Position numbers and translations under genes: made by a program. 64,000 nucleotides of DNA. It comes from Spinacia oleracea (lineage: Eukaryota; Streptophyta; Magnoliopsida; Caryophyllales; Amaranthaceae). This document shows positions 1-11,806 of the stretch, piece by piece. The notes beneath the pieces are model-generated. The model saw only the letters and a program-made list of their open reading frames with translations. It ran no database searches and had not been told where the DNA came from. The DNA lies in assembly GCF_020520425.1 (NCBI RefSeq), contig NC_079489.1:18314001-18378000 (forward strand). Direction: 5' to 3'. Within the stretch, counting starts at the first letter, position 1, and each line of letters begins with the position of its first letter.

Positions 1-590
1 TACCTTCTCCGTCCTTTTGCTTGCAGATTAAGGCATGTAATTTTTACGTCTTGAAAGTTACATTTTTAGGAGTCTCTCTGGATTGCTTATTGGTACGGGT
101 TTCACTCGGTTTTACGGGTCGGCGCCCGAGAAGCTCGATTTTGGGGTTGGCGCCCGAATTTGACTTGTCTTATATGATTTTGAGTGGAAACATACCATGG
201 AGAATTATGGTGGAATCCATTTCTTGAGATTGAACTTTTATTTTGAAAGTGTATTTTGAAAATGTGTTTAAGCTTGAATTGGAGCCCGAAGTTAGGATAT
301 GGACCCAAGGTTTGTATCTTTGAATTAGAAGTTTGGAATAGAATTGGAACTTGGGGATTGAATTTGTATGGCTTTGAATTATGAATTGGAGTTGGATTTT
401 TGGAATTATAATGTTTTTGGATTATAATTGTGTTTTCTTTGGAAATTGTACTTGAGTTTTGAACGAAAGCTCGAAATTGAATTGAATTATGTCCTTTACA
501 ACTGGTAGATTGCACTTAGAAATTAACCGCCCAAATCTATTGGTGGTATCATCATTTGACTCTTGGTGAGACACAAATTAGGTGTCTACA
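1..590 (+). mobile_element. Partial LTR-like sequence (3' end only)
   Basis: The stretch ends in GGTGTCTACA, a terminus common on LTRs of plant Ty3/gypsy elements (TGTAGACACC...GGTGTCTACA). It carries short imperfect repeats such as GAATTGGAGCCCGAA-like words. The other end lies outside the window, so family and length cannot be fixed. The two small open frames inside it look accidental. Fossil status is inferred from the terminus alone. Confidence 0.35.
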
Positions 591-710
591 CTCATTAAAA
601 TGTTATTAAATAATAATACTTGTTTAAAATTGTGAAAACTAAAAAGACACCCTTATATATGAAAAGAAAAAAGACAACTCAAAAGACACCCACTGACCAG
701 TTCTTAAATT

Positions 711-752
711 GACCTGGTCCAAACTAAATTTATTGTGGACCATATTTAAAAA
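711..752. repeat. GGTCCA hairpin repeat, copy 1
   Basis: ACCTGGTCCAAACTAAATTT followed by ATTGTGGACC is an imperfect hairpin. Related copies lie at 1697-1733 (split by the hAT element, inverse orientation) and 38,732-38,780. It probably marks the end of a DNA transposon family; the family is not identified. Confidence 0.5.
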
Positions 753-953
753 AAGGTTAACAACTTGTTCCTAATTTATTTTGACATGTTTATTAGGATT
801 ATTATGAAAAAAAAATATCAAATTGGTGTCGTTGATACATATAGTGTTTAAATAATGTGATCTAAGTCACAATCCACTTCAAAAACATGCATATGATTAC
901 TATTATTCAAAAGCTAGTTACTATATCTAAGAAATTTGGTGTCTAATTTATTA

Positions 954-1211
954 CTCCCTCCGTTCTTGATTATTAGTCCTTTTTGGAATCTTGTCACTAT
1001 TTACAATTGAAGAGAATCTTCTAATTTTTTTCAATACATATTTCAAAATATATTCATGTGAGATCTTGTTTTGTTCGTCTCAATGTGTAGTTTAACAATA
1101 TTAATTTTTTATATTTCTTTAACGTCCGTATTTGGAGATATTCACATTTAAATATGGAGTTGAAACGGATGAAAAATTCAAAAGGGGACTAATATTTAAG
1201 AACGGAGGGAG
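954..1211. mobile_element. Stowaway-like MITE (258 bp)
   Basis: Terminal inverted repeats CTCCCTCCGTTCTTGA and its complement TTAAGAACGGAGGGAG are flanked by TA on both sides (952-953 and 1212-1213). That is the Tc1/mariner-type TA duplication. There is no coding capacity. Confidence 0.85.
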
Positions 1212-1293
1212 TATAGCTATTATATGAAAAATAAAGTTCCTATTTACGTAAAATGAGTGCTATTATAAAGAAAATTATTGGTTTTGAGTCCAC

Positions 1294-1688
1294 CAGGCCC
1301 GGCCTTTAACATGTCTAACATGATACATGGAACAGGGCCTCATATTGAGGAGGGCCCAATATTTGCTGAAATTCTTAACTGGTAGTAAAACAAAAAAAGC
1401 AAAGAAGGAAACATGTAAGAGGACGAAAGTAAAAGCAGGTGGCATATTAAGCAAATTTTGTCTGATTCTTTTACTTTTCCAAGGAAGGGAAAAGTCAGTG
1501 GGGCCTCCACTTACTTTATAAGAGTACTATTTGTTTTTTTTTCACTCTACAAGGACCATATTTCGTTTTTTGTTTTGTTTAACTTGTTATTTGCAGATTT
1601 TAAAAACAATGGTGCATTAATTTTATTTTTTATAGGGGCCAACTTGTAATATTAGCACAGGGCCCCCATTTTCGTTGGGCCGGGCCTG
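1294..1688. mobile_element. hAT-type non-autonomous element (395 bp)
   Basis: Starts CAGGCCCGGCC and ends GGCCGGGCCTG, perfect 11-bp inverted ends. It is flanked by an exact 8-bp duplication GAGTCCAC at 1286-1293 and 1689-1696, the hAT signature. It contains many GGGCC words and no transposase. It was inserted into an older hairpin repeat: removing it rejoins GAGTCCACACTAATATTATT into a palindrome ending GTGGACC. Confidence 0.9.
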
Positions 1689-1696
1689 GAGTCCAC

Positions 1697-1733
1697 ACTA
1701 ATATTATTGTGGACCAGGTTCACACAAGAATAA
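1697..1733. repeat. GGTCCA hairpin repeat, copy 2 (split by hAT element)
   Basis: Reads ACTAATATTATTGTGGACCAGG after the hAT target duplication. With the bases before 1294 it reconstitutes GTCCACACTAATATTATTGTGGAC. In reverse it matches copy 1 (711-752), so the two could be the inverted ends of one roughly 1-kb element. Confidence 0.45.
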
Positions 1734-2078
1734 TCCAAAGACATCGATATAAAATAAAATAAAAACATAGGGATAATAATAACAAATCAATAAGCATTAA
1801 TACATATAACTTAATAGTCTTCCTAAATTCTTAACTTCAGAAAATAAAAAGAGTACAAGAAAACTATATATTTTTTCCCATAAACTATCAATCTCTCATC
1901 TCCCATGTCCCCCCTTATAAATAAATTTGACTATCAACAATTTTTCGTTGTATCACTCACACAATCAACTATATTGCTCTATTATATAAGCCAAGAGGGG
2001 AGGGTTATTTTCGTAATCACGCTTTTGGTGTCCCCATTGGATTACTAAACTACCCTCTACATACATGTATAAAATTCA

Positions 2079-2551
2079 TCTATACTACTATTAAAACTCC
2101 AAGGCAAGGAATGCCATCTTGCCACATGTCGCTTCCTATTATCGATGACATGCCACATCGTCGTCTTTGACATATCATGCATCTCATATAATTTTCTTGA
2201 TCACGAAAAATGTTAGTTATAGGTTTCGAACCTGCGACCTCTCATTTGTTAGAGACATATTTTAACCACTACGCCACAATTCATTTTGTTGTTTCTTGTA
2301 CGTGCACAATTATATTAAGTCAATATAATGGGAAAAATGATCTGAATTATTTATTAATAGTCTCGATCGCATTACTAATTAGTCAGTACTTTTACGAGTT
2401 AGTAATCCTTACATGTTAAAATTTATTAAAACATACTCAAAGCAAGATATATTGTAATGTAACAAATTAAATTAGATTCAAAACGAGTTATATAATAATC
2501 TAATTAATCCATTTTTCTACTATCCGGGGCATCGGCCGGGGTACTAACTAG
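2079..2551 (+). mobile_element. Non-autonomous Helitron (473 bp)
   Basis: Begins with the plant Helitron 5' end TCTATACTACTATTAAAACT. It ends with a short hairpin (CCGG...CCGG, about 2524-2539), a spacer and CTAG at 2548-2551. The flanking bases are A on the left and T on the right, as expected for insertion between A and T without duplication. It has no Rep/helicase frame. An antisense tRNA-like segment lies inside (2210-2285). Confidence 0.85.
2210..2285 (-). repeat. tRNA-like segment with pol III box A and box B
   Basis: On the minus strand, TGGCGTAGTGG matches the box A consensus TRGYNNARNGG, and further on GGTTCGAAACC matches box B (GWTCRANNC). It does not fold as a complete tRNA by eye. 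It is more likely a tRNA-derived (SINE-like) fragment captured in the Helitron than a working tRNA gene. The open frame on the opposite strand is therefore dismissed. Confidence 0.5.
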
Positions 2552-2782
2552 TTGTAATCTAAAAATGTAACGCATTATGGAAATTATGGTAATTAACGCA
2601 TTATGTAATCCGGAAAGTGTGGATGATGTTTTGATAAGAGTTAGAATTAAGGCAATTATAATGGGCTTTAACTTTTTATAGTTGGCAATTAAGGCTTTGA
2701 TACGGAGTACTTTGAATTAATTCCTGATCAGTTACCGAGCTTATAACCAGTATTGTGAAAATGGTTATGGTAATATTGAGTA

Positions 2783-3229
2783 CTAGATTAGGTCCCGTGT
2801 ATACACGGATATTCTTAAATTATTTGACTGAAATATTTCTCTACCTAAAAATATTGCATCATTAATAAATCTTTAATATTTCATTTAATTATCTAATACA
2901 ATTTTCGTCCTAATAAATATTACGGAGTACATATTTTAAATGTTTGATAAGCCGATTTGACCAAAATATTCGATATACTAATATATTTGATCAAAATATT
3001 AAGTAAATATATTTTCGACTATTAGTATAACGGTTTGACTAAAATATTACCAAAAGTTATTTTTAGCAAATTATTATGTGGCATATAGTTATTTTAATTA
3101 AATAGGTAGAAAAACAAATAAAGTAAAGAAGATATTATTTAGGAAACATTTTTTGGCGGGAAAATTTTGCACCAGAAAGTGACACGTGTCATTCCTGGTG
3201 TCTATTTTAGTATAATGTAATGTAATAGA
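2783..3229 (-). mobile_element. Non-autonomous Helitron, family H1 (447 bp, complete)
   Basis: Read on the minus strand it starts TCTATTACATTACATTATAC, followed by a palindrome built around ACACGTGT. It ends with the hairpin CCGTGTATACACGG and AATCTAG. Host A and T flank it. It is a full-length sister of the Helitron at 8612-11,761, which is about 437 bp once its insert is removed. Confidence 0.88.
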
Positions 3230-3432
3230 TTGTCATCTTTTTTAAAAGAATATTTTGGTTTATATATACTTATATAGGTAATTTGGTGAAATGATGTAGT
3301 TCGTATAAAAAAAAGTTATAATAATTAGCTCATGTTGTATTTAAAATTAAAAAATTTACGTTTATGTAGTCTAATAGACGTAGTCGGGGCATGGAAAATG
3401 CATTATCAACCTTCGGTAACAAAGTTTTCTGT

Positions 3433-6400
3433 AACAGCCCGCCCTTAACGAGCTGCTTTCTAAACACACTTAGTCTTAGTTTAAACAAAACTCAATGTAA
3501 TTACAACTTTAAACCTTGCTAAACAAACTTTAACTCTTCAAACAACTTCAAAGATTTAATCACGATTTAGCCTATCTCAAAGACACTAATCAAGACCCAT
3601 AAACTTAATTAGTTATTAAAAAAAAATTCGGCAGCACTTCCCCTAAACATGGACAACCTAAAATAATATTTAGGAAATTACGTCAAATTCTCTTTAACCT
3701 GCTTCAATGACATCATTCCAACATATAACATATTCCAAAACATCACCAGGGTGTCACTGTAACAACCTACACTTAATGAGCTACTTCTAAGCACACTTAA
3801 CCTTAAACCAAAGAAACTTAACTTTAACTATGACTCCAATACGGATAGATAACCCATAAATTATAACAAAAAAACTTTAAGAAGAAATTATACAGCCCAT
3901 TAACAAACTCTAGGAACTAAATTACATTTGGTGAATCCACAATCCAACCTTGGACACATAAGGCCATTTGAGAACTCTACGAACCTTGAATCTGAACTGA
4001 GATCTAACTCTTGCTACCTGCAAAACACTTTAACTCTGCCCCCACCAGGACAGGTTCAAAGAACAAAATCAACGGAAATCTGAGTACACACATCCAACTT
4101 GAAATGCATTTGATAGGTGGCTCAAAATAGTTTTAGTTTTAGTTTTATAATTTGTTTTGAAAAGCAATTTTGCTTATCAAACTTGCTTCGAAAACATTAC
4201 ATGGTAAAACGTTACAATAGTTTTACTTGCAAAAGCTTCACACCTTACTATCGTCTCACAAAGTTTCTTAATTCACATTTATATCAACATAAATAGGCTC
4301 ACAACTAAGATTCTTCATTACTCTCATACTCTTAATTGTTTTCATTCCATAGCTTATTTGACAATTAATCATAGAGATAAATTCTTCCCAAACCATCAGT
4401 TATGACGCAAGGTGGAACTCAATACATACACATATTCCTAACTGAAAGGGGAAACTCATTGGTACAACATTTCCAAAGACATAATTCTCTTCATAAAGCT
4501 CTCAGAACAATTCAAATGCAGCTATAGACATTCATAAGAAATTCATAACTCGTTGCCAAAACATACAACTCAAACTCAGCATAATAGTTACACAGTCACA
4601 ACATATTAGCTTACTGTTGGGGAAAGTGAACACGAATAGAGAGGGGTTATTCAACCAGCTGTCTCTATTTGGTGGGGGTCGTCACCCTCCTGATAAACAT
4701 ACGCTTGCAAGACTCAACTAGGACATGTCCCTAATTACGGGTCTATCCCGCCTCTACGAGTCTACTTTTGTAGCACTCGCTTTACGGCCAAGCCGCTTTA
4801 ACGGGTCTATCCCGCCGAACTATGGGTCAAGCCCATTTACCACGAGTCTACTGATGTAGCACTCACTTCCAATGTTTTTCATCATCGATACATGTGAGCA
4901 CTATGCAACACATACACGGCTACTTTCCCCTACTTAAGCATTTTATTCCAATTTATGCAATTTTATTCTCAAAATATCATTCGCATTCCCTTACTCATGT
5001 ATTAGCTTCATTCTCATTATATTTCAACTTAATTTCTTTTTCATAATAAATCCTTAACTAATAAATAACTCATCCTCGAGACTCGTTGACTCTTTGAACT
5101 TACACCACTCACATCTTAAAGATCTAGTTAACCCATGAATTCACTCTTATTGATTTATTTCTTTGATTAAACTTCTTAACCAACAAACTCATAATTTGAC
5201 CTCAAAAGGGTAACATCCTTAACTACAGTCCATCAGAGAGCTAGTCTAATTGAATATTAAATAACCTCGTAGTATGATTTAATTATAAAGGTTAAATTAT
5301 ATAAAAGCTTAGTGTGCCTGAAATGTGTTTTAAAAACGTTTATATAAAACTCAATTACTCAAACTAAACTTTATTATTCATACAAATGCCCACTAGTTAT
5401 ATCTTAACTAATAGGTTTCAAAAATATGAAAACTTGATTATTTATTTTAAAGTATATCGTTATTCTTTACAATAATTTCTTTTATAAAACTTGTCAAATA
5501 TTTACTTATTTGCAACTATATGTATTTTAAGAACTTAAAACAAAACAGAAACATCTTTAGTTTATTGTTTCAACTCTTAAGTTCATTAAACACTTTAATA
5601 TTGTTCAAAGCTAGTTTAAGTTCCATAATTCATAGTTTTTGGAGAAACATGTGACTTTTATGAAATTCCAAAATAAATATAGCTTGTTAGGAAAGATTAC
5701 AAACCCTTGAAACGACTCATCCAAGAATCACTAAAGAATCATTAAAGACTCGGCTTTTGTTACACTTAAAATACTTTAGAGATTTCTCATTTACTATATT
5801 AAAAGAATCCTTTTATTATTAACCCTTGATTAAGATAAACATATGTCCTTTAAGAATTAAAAACAAGTATGAGCCAGTTGAGAGAAAACATAAAACTTTA
5901 TTGCAAACAAGAACTTACAATTAAAAGCGATGTCTTTGGTTCCACTAAATCTTACTTTAGGATCTCTTATATAGTTTAACACTAAGACCTGAATTCCTTA
6001 GAAACTCATGTAGGACTACTTCCATTATGCAAGGGCTTTTATCTGATCATTAACGTATTCACTTTTGATTAACTCTTATTGAAGACACCCTTAACCTTTT
6101 GACTCATTCACATGCCTCATGATTAACCATGACACTAATTTATTCCCAAATTCAACTCAAGAACCCTTGTTGAACTCAATTACTCTAGTCGCAAAACCTC
6201 TCAACCTTGCCATCTCTTACTTGGATTCCCAATAGCACCAATATTCATTTAGAAGAATAAAGATTCTTAAATCATTACAATTCAATTTGTGAGACATATA
6301 TATAGTTCAATTCATAAAACATACTTAAATTCGTAAAGCGCAATTCAGTTTGCAAGACATAGTTCAATTCATAAAACATACTTAAATTCGTAAAGCGCAA

Positions 6401-7260
6401 TTCAATTTGCAAGACATAGTTCAATTCATAAAACAAACTTAAATTTTTAAAGCGCAATTCGATTTGCAAAACACGATTCAATTTCCAAAGCATAATTAAA
6501 TTTGCAAAGCACAATTCAGAATCTATACATATACATATATACACATAATACTTAGACTTAAAATATGATTTCAACATTGAAGATGGTTGGACGATGTGTA
6601 CCTCGAATCACCACACATAAATCTCAAGTCTCATTTGAGTACCACTCTCTGCTTAAATCCACGATTCAAATCTCCTTAACCTTTCTCCAATCATCTATCT
6701 TGATGTACAAAAGAATGGATTAATAACTACTCACAGAATTCGAATTATAATTAAATTCCAACAAACCCTCCACATTTTACTTTAAACTAACGACAACCCA
6801 ATTGAATTCCTTTTTAGAAAACGCAATCGAATTTCAAAAACTTATTTTAGAGACGAACATAATACATAATTTATTCAAATTATACCAAATTGAATTTCTA
6901 AACATAACTATAATTGAAAACCATATGGTTCAATAGTAACTTAATAATATACTTTATAAATATTACTCAATCAATCAAATCAAATCAAACCATGAAGTCT
7001 TAGTTACATTGTAATCATTTAGAAAAAGAAATAATATTTTGAATTGTTCAATTGAATAAAAATAAAAATACTTGATTTAAATAACTGAAAGGGTTTCCAT
7101 AAAGATGATGAATTAAAATAAATGAGAGGAAATTTGAGCTTGAGGTATACCCTTAAATTTAAATGGAAAGGCAAGAAGGGAATTCAGCAATAGCAGGACC
7201 GAGAACCACAATAACAACAGCAGTGGCAGCGGCGGCGGTGACGGAGCAGAGTCATATATG
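3433..7260 (-). mobile_element. Antisense LTR-like sequence, diverged (boundaries uncertain)
   Basis: On the plus strand it begins TGTAACAGCCCGCCC; a second related start, TGTAACAACCTACACTTAAT, lies at 3759. In reverse orientation both read as ...TGTTACA, the same terminus as the solo LTR at 9018-11,725, and a GC-rich CCG-repeat block (about 7190-7255) matches the position of one in that LTR. It looks like old LTR DNA of a long-LTR Ty3/gypsy (Tekay/Del-like) type, perhaps two nested pieces. No protein domain was recognised. The right boundary is a guess. Confidence 0.45.
6280..6513. repeat. Tandem repeat, about 57-bp unit, four copies
   Basis: The unit runs CAATTCAATTTGCAAGACAT, then AGTTCAATTCATAAAACAT and ACTTAAATTCGTAAAGCG. 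The first copies are nearly identical and the last is degenerate. The 100-aa minus-strand open frame across it is a by-product of the repeat. Confidence 0.8.
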
Positions 7261-7299
7261 TCAACAATTTTAAATCATGTTCACTATTAGATATATGTC

Positions 7300-7429
7300 A
7301 TATAAGAGCATGAGCATGAGTAGTTAAATATATATGTTTTTTGGCCTATTATTTAGCATGAATAGTTGTAATAACACAACTTTTAGTTTTTTATATAATC
7401 TCGCACGCATCGCGTGCATATAAGACTAG
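7300..7429 (+). mobile_element. Helitron 3' terminus (5' end not found)
   Basis: The hairpin GCACGC-ATC-GCGTGC (7403-7417), followed by ATATAAGA and CTAG (7426-7429) before a host T, is a textbook Helitron 3' end. I could not find its 5' TC end, so the element is truncated or interrupted by the neighbouring LTR-like DNA. The start given is nominal. Confidence 0.65.
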
Positions 7430-7507
7430 TCAACATACATTTTAAGAGGTAATATGCTTTTATTTTATGTATTTTATATTTTTTCTCTGATTACGTCTTA
7501 AATTATA

Positions 7508-7792
7508 CTCCCTCTGTATTTATTTAAGGGATACATTTGTCTTTTTCGACCGTATTTATTTAAGAGATATACTTGCCATTTTTAGTAACTTATCAACCCC
7601 ACCATCTAATTAAATAATCTATCTACATCCCACCCCCACCCCCCACATCCCCTAAAATGACATGGTCCCCACTTATTTTACTTATTAAAATATCTACCTA
7701 ACCCCACTTGTTTTATTTCTTTATTTCATTCAATTATTTTTCTTAATACTCGTGCCCGGCCAAGTGTATCTCTTAAATAAATACGGAGGGAG
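7508..7792. mobile_element. Stowaway-like MITE (285 bp)
   Basis: Ends are CTCCCTCTGTATTTATTTAA and its complement TTAAATAAATACGGAGGGAG, with TA on each side. There is no coding capacity. Confidence 0.85.
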
Positions 7793-7944
7793 TATTGTAT
7801 ATCACATTATCATTGTCGTTGATTGTTACTCCTGAATTTTGTTTAGGCTGATTTTATAATAACCTTTAAGCAGAAAAAGAGTATATCACATAAAGTGTTT
7901 CTATTTATTATTTTGTTTAGGCTGATTTTATAATTATATTATTA

Positions 7945-8193
7945 CCTTCGTTTCTTAAAGTTCTTTACAATTACTATTTGCACGGACTCCAATGCAATAT
8001 TTAACTACTAATTTATCTAATTTCGTATGTGAAAAAATTATAAAAAGTTGATATTCTGAAAATACATATCGAGACCAATCTAACAAGATCTTACATGTAA
8101 CGTTTTGACGTATATAATAACGAGAATTTACGGTCAAAGTTTTCATACTTTGGACACATTTTTAAAAGGGTAAAGAACTTTAAGAAACGGAGG
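7945..8193. mobile_element. Stowaway-like MITE, family S2, copy 1 (249 bp)
   Basis: Inverted ends CCTTCGTTTCTTAAAGTTCT and AGAACTTTAAGAAACGGAGG with flanking TA. It is a clear homologue of the element at 63,516-63,770. Both preserve a similar minus-strand frame (TVNS..YI.QNVTCKILLDWSR), but this reflects nucleotide similarity, not a gene. Confidence 0.87.
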
Positions 8194-8611
8194 TACTGGG
8201 GTAAAATATCACATAAAGTTTTTCTATTTATTTATATCTTACACTAACCAAATATTTGTGAATGTAATATAAAAAAAATTATATTTTATTATACCTAAAA
8301 ATTGTATGTCGAGTGGTGTATGTTTTTCACACTTTATATATAAAATACTGCTCTTGTTCATTGTACGGGTCAAAGTAATTATTAAAGTTAATTTTTTATT
8401 TTATTTATAGGGATTAAAGTTAATTATTTAACAAGTTTCAAATTGCCTTAAGGCTCGTCTCATTAAGCTTTTATCCGAGTACGAACCCAGATTTTTTATT
8501 GAAAGTCTAGGGCCATTCTTTAGGGTGCACAAAATAGCGATCAGGTGCTATTCCATTCCTCTTTTGAACTAACAAAAAAAATGAAGTAAAATTTTGGGTC
8601 ATTCTCTAGTA

Positions 8612-11600
8612 TCTATTACTTTATACTAAAACAGAAACCAGGAATGACACATGTCATTTCCAGGTGCAATTTTTTCCCGCCAAAAATCTATTTCCTAAAA
8701 TATGTCTACTTTGTTTATTAATATAATTTTTCTATTTTGTTTAATAAATGGTTTATGTATGGAAAAAAAATATTGGATTACAGAATATGACAATAATATA
8801 TACCTCTGGTAATATTTTAGTCAATTCGGTATATCAATAATGTAAAATATATTACTCAATAATTATTACCATACGGAGTATTAAGCATATAAAATACGAA
8901 GTAGGACAAAAAATTTATATTAGATGATTAAATGAGTATGCTCAAGATTTATTAATTATGCATTAGCTTTAAGTGGATAAATATTTTATTAAAAATACGG
9001 TCAAATAATAATTTTAGTGTAATCCCCCGTATATTTATAAAGTTTATTAATATAGTTTTACGTATAATTAATTATATTTAAATTACATTGGTGAAGTTTA
9101 GTTTTAATGTATATTTATTTATTCAAATGCATTTTAAATATTTTAAGAATTTATGAAATCAAAAGTAATTTTAGAATTTTGCGTTGAAAAGAAATCGAAT
9201 TAAGAAAATCGATTGAATTTAGAAAACGATCCTAATTGGTTTTGGATTGAAATCCTAAAACTAAATCCTAATTCTAGGCCCACTTGGCAAATCCCAAACA
9301 ACAAAACCAAAACCCAATCTTTCCCTTCTTCTATTTCACGTAAAAACTCAAAACCAAAACCCTCCCCTTGCCAAACTCACGTGAACCAGGAAACCTAAGA
9401 ACTGCTCCTCTCTTTGCTCAGCCACCACCAACAGCGCACCACCACCACCTGCACGCGATTGCTGCGTCCCCTTGCCGCGCCGCCTTGATCTCACCGCCGC
9501 CGACGGTAACACCCTCTCCCCTCTGTTTGTTCTTTGTTCTTTCGAATTTCTTGTCATTCTCCTCCTCACCCGTTTCGGTTCTCACAGCTGCCACCATTGT
9601 TTCCTGCCGGCGACCAAGCCACCACCCGACACCGGTCTCCTCCGCCGGTAACACTCTCTCCCCTCCCCGTGGTTCTTTCTCTCTTTCGTCCTCTCCTATC
9701 GGTTGTATCGTGATTGCTTCCCTTCTCTCTCGTTCTGTTTTCGCGCAGCACCACCGAGCCGCGCCACCCTCCCTCTCGCTGCCGTCGAGGAGTGCTGTCA
9801 CCTTCGGCCGCGCCTCACCACCTGCCACCGTCGTCCTCCCTTGTCGGTTTACTCCTAAAATCCCAAAGCTAATTCTTTTATCATATGTATTAATTTAAAT
9901 ATTGCTGAATTGAATTAAAATTATGATTTTTATGATTTATGTATTTATTTCAGATTTTAACATTGTATGACTAAACTATTAATTTTCAGATTTCATAATT
10001 TGAGTGAAACGAGAATTGGAATTTGTTAAAGCGGAAATTCTAAGTTTTTAATGGTGTTGAATCGTGGTAGAATGATTAGGAATGATTTAAACCATTATTT
10101 TTATACTCTAAGCATGATAATTTTGTGTTTGAAAAGCTGTTAAACAAATTTATGTTGCTGAAAATTTAAGTACGATGTTTGCAAAGAGTTTTCAACGAAT
10201 TTCAATCTCTAATTCAATAATTATGATGCTAGAAAATCAAATGTTCAAGTTTTAATGTTAGGGAATGTTCTAAATATGTTTAGGATGTATTTAGAATGCT
10301 TTGTTATTGTTGTGAGTTATTAGAAGTTGATTGGGAATCTTTATTGGTTGTTTTAGGCGGAGAATTCTCTCTAGGCGACTTTTGAAAGTGTTAAAGTGGC
10401 CTATTAGTTTGTTTACACAAGGTACGTACATACCTGTGTGCTTGGAATGTGTGTTATCTGTTGAAACCAAGTTGAAATTTGTTGATGGACTTGATTATGT
10501 TAGAATTTCATGTTTAATATTGTTGGATGGACATGTTGAACATATATATTTCATTATGAGAATAATAACATGTTAGTAGACGATTGATGCAAACATGTTT
10601 GATTGGGAACACTAGATTGTTTTATATATATTGATTCAGATCGATTGATCGTTGTTCCCTTTTAGCTTTTCACTACTTTATGAGGGCCGTGGACCTTGTT
10701 TAGTAAGTTGAAACCTTATACCCATATAGAGGGGTTGATCAGTATTAAAGGAAAGGTTGGATTTAATTGGAATGAGTCTTGTTTGATGCCTTTGTGATCA
10801 CTTACTTAATTCCAAGATAAAAACAGTTGTGAATGAATGTGGATTGTATGCCTTATGTGATTGTTGAGTCATAACAGGGTTTCAATTTGTAAATCATGTA
10901 AAGTGAAACTGAGTAGCAATAGCTTTAGACTGTGCACGTCTAAAGTGACGGACAAACAGGAGTTGGGGTTCATGGTGGTAGCCTTTTATTCGGACCGGAT
11001 TGATCACCGTGTCCTATTTTTATTCAAACGTTCCTCGATATCGCAGGTCACTGAGGTTACGGAGTCGCGCCCGTACCTCGTCTTCCTTAGTGAAGCCTCT
11101 AGCTAGAAAACTCGGTTCATTGTCTATTTCAATTAAAATAATATTATTGTTACAAAAGTCTAGTCCAGTCTAGCCTAGTCTAGTTAAGTGTGGTCGTCAA
11201 ATTATCATGCTTTGTCTGCCCTTACTTATGTTCATTAGTATCATGCTAGGATTGATCGTTTAATAGTATCATGTTAGGATTATTGTTGTTTTAGTATGTA
11301 GTACTCAGCTTTGCTGATTACGTGCTTTGTTTGTGTGTGTTGCCTTATTGATCCTGTGATGACCCATCTTTGGTGAGCAGTCTCTAAGGATCAATAAGCG
11401 TTGCCCATCTACAGGTTTGAAGATGATGCATCATTGGGATCGGGATTAGAGAGCTTGTATTTAGATTTGTTTTGCTAAGTGATTTGGTTTGTTAATTTGG
11501 ACTTGAAATTTGTCGTACTATTCGTATTTCCTTATTTTCGTTAATTGGTTTTTGAACTTAATATGTAATCGATTATTTATAAACCTAAAAGTTAGTTTTA

Positions 11601-11761
11601 TGTTTTCCGCTGCAAAATTCTGAATAAGCCGTTACGTTTTCACACGGGCGATAATGCCTTGATAATTCTCTACGTATTATATTAAAAAGTTATTTTAGAA
11701 AAGAGAGTATTGTCGGGGTGTTACATTTAGAATATCCGTGCGTGCACGGGATATAATCTAG
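8612..11761 (+). mobile_element. Non-autonomous Helitron, family H1, split by a solo LTR
   Basis: The 5' end TCTATTACTTTATACTAAAA is followed by the same CCAGGAATGACAC palindrome region as the Helitron at 2783-3229. The 3' end is the hairpin CCGTGCGTGCACGG, then GATATAAT and CTAG (11,758-11,761) before T. The two Helitron parts (8612-9017 and 11,731-11,761) add up to 437 bp, matching the 447-bp intact sister copy. The 2.7-kb insert between them is the solo LTR. Confidence 0.85.
9018..11725 (+). mobile_element. Solo LTR, long-LTR Ty3/gypsy (Tekay/Del-like), 2708 bp
   Basis: Begins TGTAATCCCCCGTA and ends GTCGGGGTGTTACA. It is bounded by an exact 5-bp duplication TTTAG at 9013-9017 and 11,726-11,730. 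TG...CA ends plus a 5-bp duplication, with no internal gag-pol, fit a solo LTR left by LTR-LTR recombination. The TGTAAC...TGTTACA ends and the length recall plant Tekay/Del chromoviruses, but the family is inferred. A GC-rich stretch (about 9410-9850) gives long accidental frames. No partner LTR is present, so age cannot be estimated from the sequence. Confidence 0.8.
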
Positions 11762-11806
11762 TTATTTAGTACGTAGTATTATTTAGTCTAAGGCCATTCT
11801 TTAGTA

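Noticed and set aside
2210-2285. Functional tRNA gene
   Set aside because: Boxes A and B are present but no full cloverleaf or acceptor stem is seen.
2210-2419. 69-aa plus frame
   Set aside because: Covers a tRNA-like antisense segment in a Helitron.
6275-6577. 100-aa minus frame
   Set aside because: Encoded by a 57-bp tandem repeat.
9368-9898. 176-aa plus-strand frame rich in Pro/Ser/His and overlapping minus frames
   Set aside because: Lies in the GC-rich part of the solo LTR; no domain, and several frames are open at once.
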